Source: Campylobacterales bacterium
GTDB lineage: Bacteria > Campylobacterota > Campylobacteria > Campylobacterales > QNZT01
Assembly (NCBI GenBank): GCA_027080605.1
Contig: JALWRO010000218.1
Coordinates: 10,099 to 16,094, forward strand
DNA: 5,996 nt
Reading direction: 5' to 3'
Both the position numbers and the translations under genes were made by a program. How positions within the stretch are numbered: position 1 is the stretch's first letter; each line of letters opens with the position of its first letter. This document shows, piece by piece, positions 4,662 through 5,996 of this stretch. The notes beneath the pieces are model-generated. The model made no database searches, had not been told where the DNA came from, and saw only the letters and a program-made list of their open reading frames with translations.

Positions 4662-5911
4662 GAGAGTATTACCTTTGTGGGCTGATTCGTGTCGGAGATG
4701 ATTTCAAGCTTGAAGTTGTACCGTTTTGCAATCTGTCCGATGATATCAAGACCGATCCCAAACCCTCCTTCACTGCTGTTGGCTCGTTTGAAGCGACTTT
4801 GTATGAGCCTGATATCCTCTTTTCTGATCCCCTCTCCATCGTTGATGATCTCCAGTTTACCGGCTGTGAGCGTCACCTCTATCCGACCTGACTTATAGTT
4901 GTATTTGATCGCGTTTGAGAAGATATTATCCAGCAGACGGATCGCGTCATTGTGATCCATCTCTATAAAAACATCCGGTGCTATATCTTTGACCACTTTG
5001 ATCGCTTTTGCTTCTATCAGCGTGTCATAGAATGCCAGTCTCTCGATAAGGAGATTGGAGAGGTTGAGTTTTTCAATTTTTCGGTGATAGTTGTGGTTGA
5101 GCTTCAAAAAAGTGAGGTCTTCATAGAGTCTGCTGAGTGTTTTGGACGCCATCTCGATACGTTTCATCTCTGTTTTGCCTTCACACTCATAGAGAGTATC
5201 GATAAGTTCGATGTTGCTTAAAATTGTGCTGACAGGGGTGTTGAGTTCATGAGTGGTATCTTCTATGAACCTGTCCATCATCTCGATCGATTCTCTCATT
5301 GGTGCGGTAAAAAGACGCCCTAAAAAAAATCCCAGAAGCGTTAATAGTACTCCCGCCCCGATTAAAAAGAGCACCAGCATCCTGACCAGTGCTTCAAATG
5401 GCTTTTTGTCTAAATCTTGCCCTACCAAAAGATATACCGCGCCAAGATAGTAAGGCTTCATACGATAAAGATAGAAAAGTTTCTCTCCATCTTGATAAAA
5501 CTCCTTATCCCAGGCAATCTTTTTTGGGTTGAACGTTCCAAAGATATACGCTTTATCCAGATTATAGATTGCCGAATCAAAAGAGGGTTCGTTTGGATAA
5601 AAAAGTGGTTGATCAAAAGTTTGATGCAATTCTCTCAGCTTTTGTAAAATATGCTCTGATTTTAGTTGCAGTTTATCATTTTGACTATCCATGATTTGGT
5701 GTTTTTGAAAGTTGTAAAAGATATATGTACCCAATGCAAACAGTACAAAAGTAGAGCTAAGATAAATAATCAAAAATCTAATTAAAGAGCGTTTTTCACT
5801 GCTTAACATCACAATAGCCTGTCTATTTATAAAGTTTACTACTCTAACGACCTTAACAACCTCTATCTTACTTCTTGCTTTAACTGAAGGAACAACAGAG
5901 TGTTTTATCAT
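4655..5911 (-). CDS. Membrane sensor histidine kinase (two-component system)
   Basis: The longest reading is 418 residues, but the start is uncertain. Codon 35 (ATG at 5809-5807) begins 'MLSSEKRSLIRF', a typical start just before the first membrane helix, while the first 34 residues are a Val/Lys-rich stretch with no ribosome-binding site and would leave a leader of only about 7 bases after the predicted start point. I favour codon 35. Order: TM1 about 43-65, periplasmic sensor part about 66-174, TM2 about 176-199, H-box 'DTTHELNTP' with phospho-acceptor H221, N-box 'DNIFSNAIKYN' (N333), G1 'NDGEGI' (357-362), F-box 'RFKRAN' and G2 'GGFGIGLDI' (382-390). The link from TM2 to the H-box is only about 20 residues, too short for a HAMP domain. 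The stimulus is unknown. The cytochrome gene overlaps its end. No partner response regulator lies in the window. Confidence 0.92.
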   Translation of the reverse strand: MIKHSVVPSVKARSKIEVVKVVRVVNFINRQAIVMLSSEKRSLIRFLIIYLSSTFVLFALGTYIFYNFQKHQIMDSQNDKLQLKSEHILQKLRELHQTFDQPLFYPNEPSFDSAIYNLDKAYIFGTFNPKKIAWDKEFYQDGEKLFYLYRMKPYYLGAVYLLVGQDLDKKPFEALVRMLVLFLIGAGVLLTLLGFFLGRLFTAPMRESIEMMDRFIEDTTHELNTPVSTILSNIELIDTLYECEGKTEMKRIEMASKTLSRLYEDLTFLKLNHNYHRKIEKLNLSNLLIERLAFYDTLIEAKAIKVVKDIAPDVFIEMDHNDAIRLLDNIFSNAIKYNYKSGRIEVTLTAGKLEIINDGEGIRKEDIRLIQSRFKRANSSEGGFGIGLDIIGQIAKRYNFKLEIISDTNQPTKVILSW

Positions 5912-5924
5912 AAAATTACAGACA

Positions 5925-5974
5925 ATTATACTTTTATATTTTGTATATTATCATCAAAAATTAATTCATATACA
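5925..5974 (-). promoter_or_regulatory. Candidate promoter of the kinase-cytochrome operon
   Basis: A TATAAT lies at 5930-5925 on the minus strand, predicting a transcript start near 5918. This supports an internal start codon for the kinase. Just upstream is an inverted repeat, TGTATAT (5942-5948) and ATATACA (5968-5974), with a 19-base AT-rich spacer, which could be an operator. The direct-repeat units seen at 2965-3143 are not recognisable here. The remaining bases to the right edge (5975-5996) show nothing I can name. Confidence 0.4.
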
Positions 5975-5996
5975 GTTAATCTTACTTAGCTATAAG

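Noticed and set aside
4664..4674. An 11-base copy (minus strand) of AGGTAATACTC, the first repeat of the promoter at 3110-3120.
   Set aside because: It lies within the last codons of the kinase gene, at the cytochrome ribosome-binding site, has no second unit 11 bases away and no -10 box at the right distance; probably chance.
4689..5647. Several plus-strand open frames opposite the histidine kinase gene.
   Set aside because: They are shadows of the kinase coding sequence, with no family similarity or translation signals.
1..5996. CRISPR arrays, tRNA genes, transposases, integrases and toxin-antitoxin pairs.
   Set aside because: None seen on either strand: no regularly spaced repeats, no cloverleaf-type sequence with a T-loop motif, and no mobile-element or toxin protein motifs. 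The direct repeats at 3001 and 4319 do not bound a recombinase gene.

Overview
The window looks like chromosomal DNA of a free-living or host-associated Campylobacterota (the Sulfurimonas/Sulfurovum/Sulfuricurvum/Arcobacter type). This rests on AT-rich DNA, promoters with a good TATAAT -10 box but no clear -35 box, a DUF1104 protein (a family known mainly from Helicobacter and Campylobacter relatives), an epsilon-type sensor kinase with a DTTHELNTP H-box, an OMPLA phospholipase, and a HypA nickel chaperone. The species cannot be named from the sequence alone.

Layout. Positions 1-668 (minus strand) hold hypA followed, with a one-base stop/start overlap, by a DUF695-domain gene that runs off the left edge. 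This block is visibly richer in GC than the rest (58 G or C in the first 120 bases). Positions 744-2935 (minus strand) read as one transcript in the order DUF2202 lipoprotein, outer-membrane phospholipase A (pldA), YtfJ-family periplasmic protein. Positions 2936-3201 are a very AT-rich divergent promoter region (for example 10 of 60 bases G or C at 3001-3060). On the plus strand, 3202-4197 hold a small secreted DUF1104 protein and a second, soluble secreted DUF2202 protein. Positions 4198-4286 are a non-coding gap with a 5S-rRNA-like stretch. Positions 4287-5911 (minus strand) hold a membrane sensor histidine kinase whose end overlaps by 7 bases the start of a small monohaem c-type cytochrome gene. 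A promoter region fills the right edge.

How the parts may work together. Everything between 744 and 5911 is predicted to act in the cell envelope or to sense it: two ferritin-like DUF2202 proteins (one lipid-anchored, one soluble), an outer-membrane phospholipase, a thioredoxin-fold periplasmic protein, a DUF1104 protein, a periplasmic cytochrome and a sensor kinase. The two divergent promoters at 2965-3143 carry the same kind of 9-base direct repeat at 11-base spacing, each array starting exactly 28 bases upstream of the -10 box. That is the arrangement expected for an OmpR/PhoB-type response regulator, so both DUF2202 genes and their partners may form one envelope-response regulon, possibly controlled by the kinase encoded nearby. 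This link is inference; no response regulator gene lies in the window.

Signs of rearrangement: a fragment matching the 3' end of the cytochrome gene lies in the divergent promoter region, so the DUF1104-DUF2202 pair sits between two same-orientation copies of that sequence about 1.3 kb apart. The 5S-like stretch lies just inside the right copy and supplies the last codons of the cytochrome gene.
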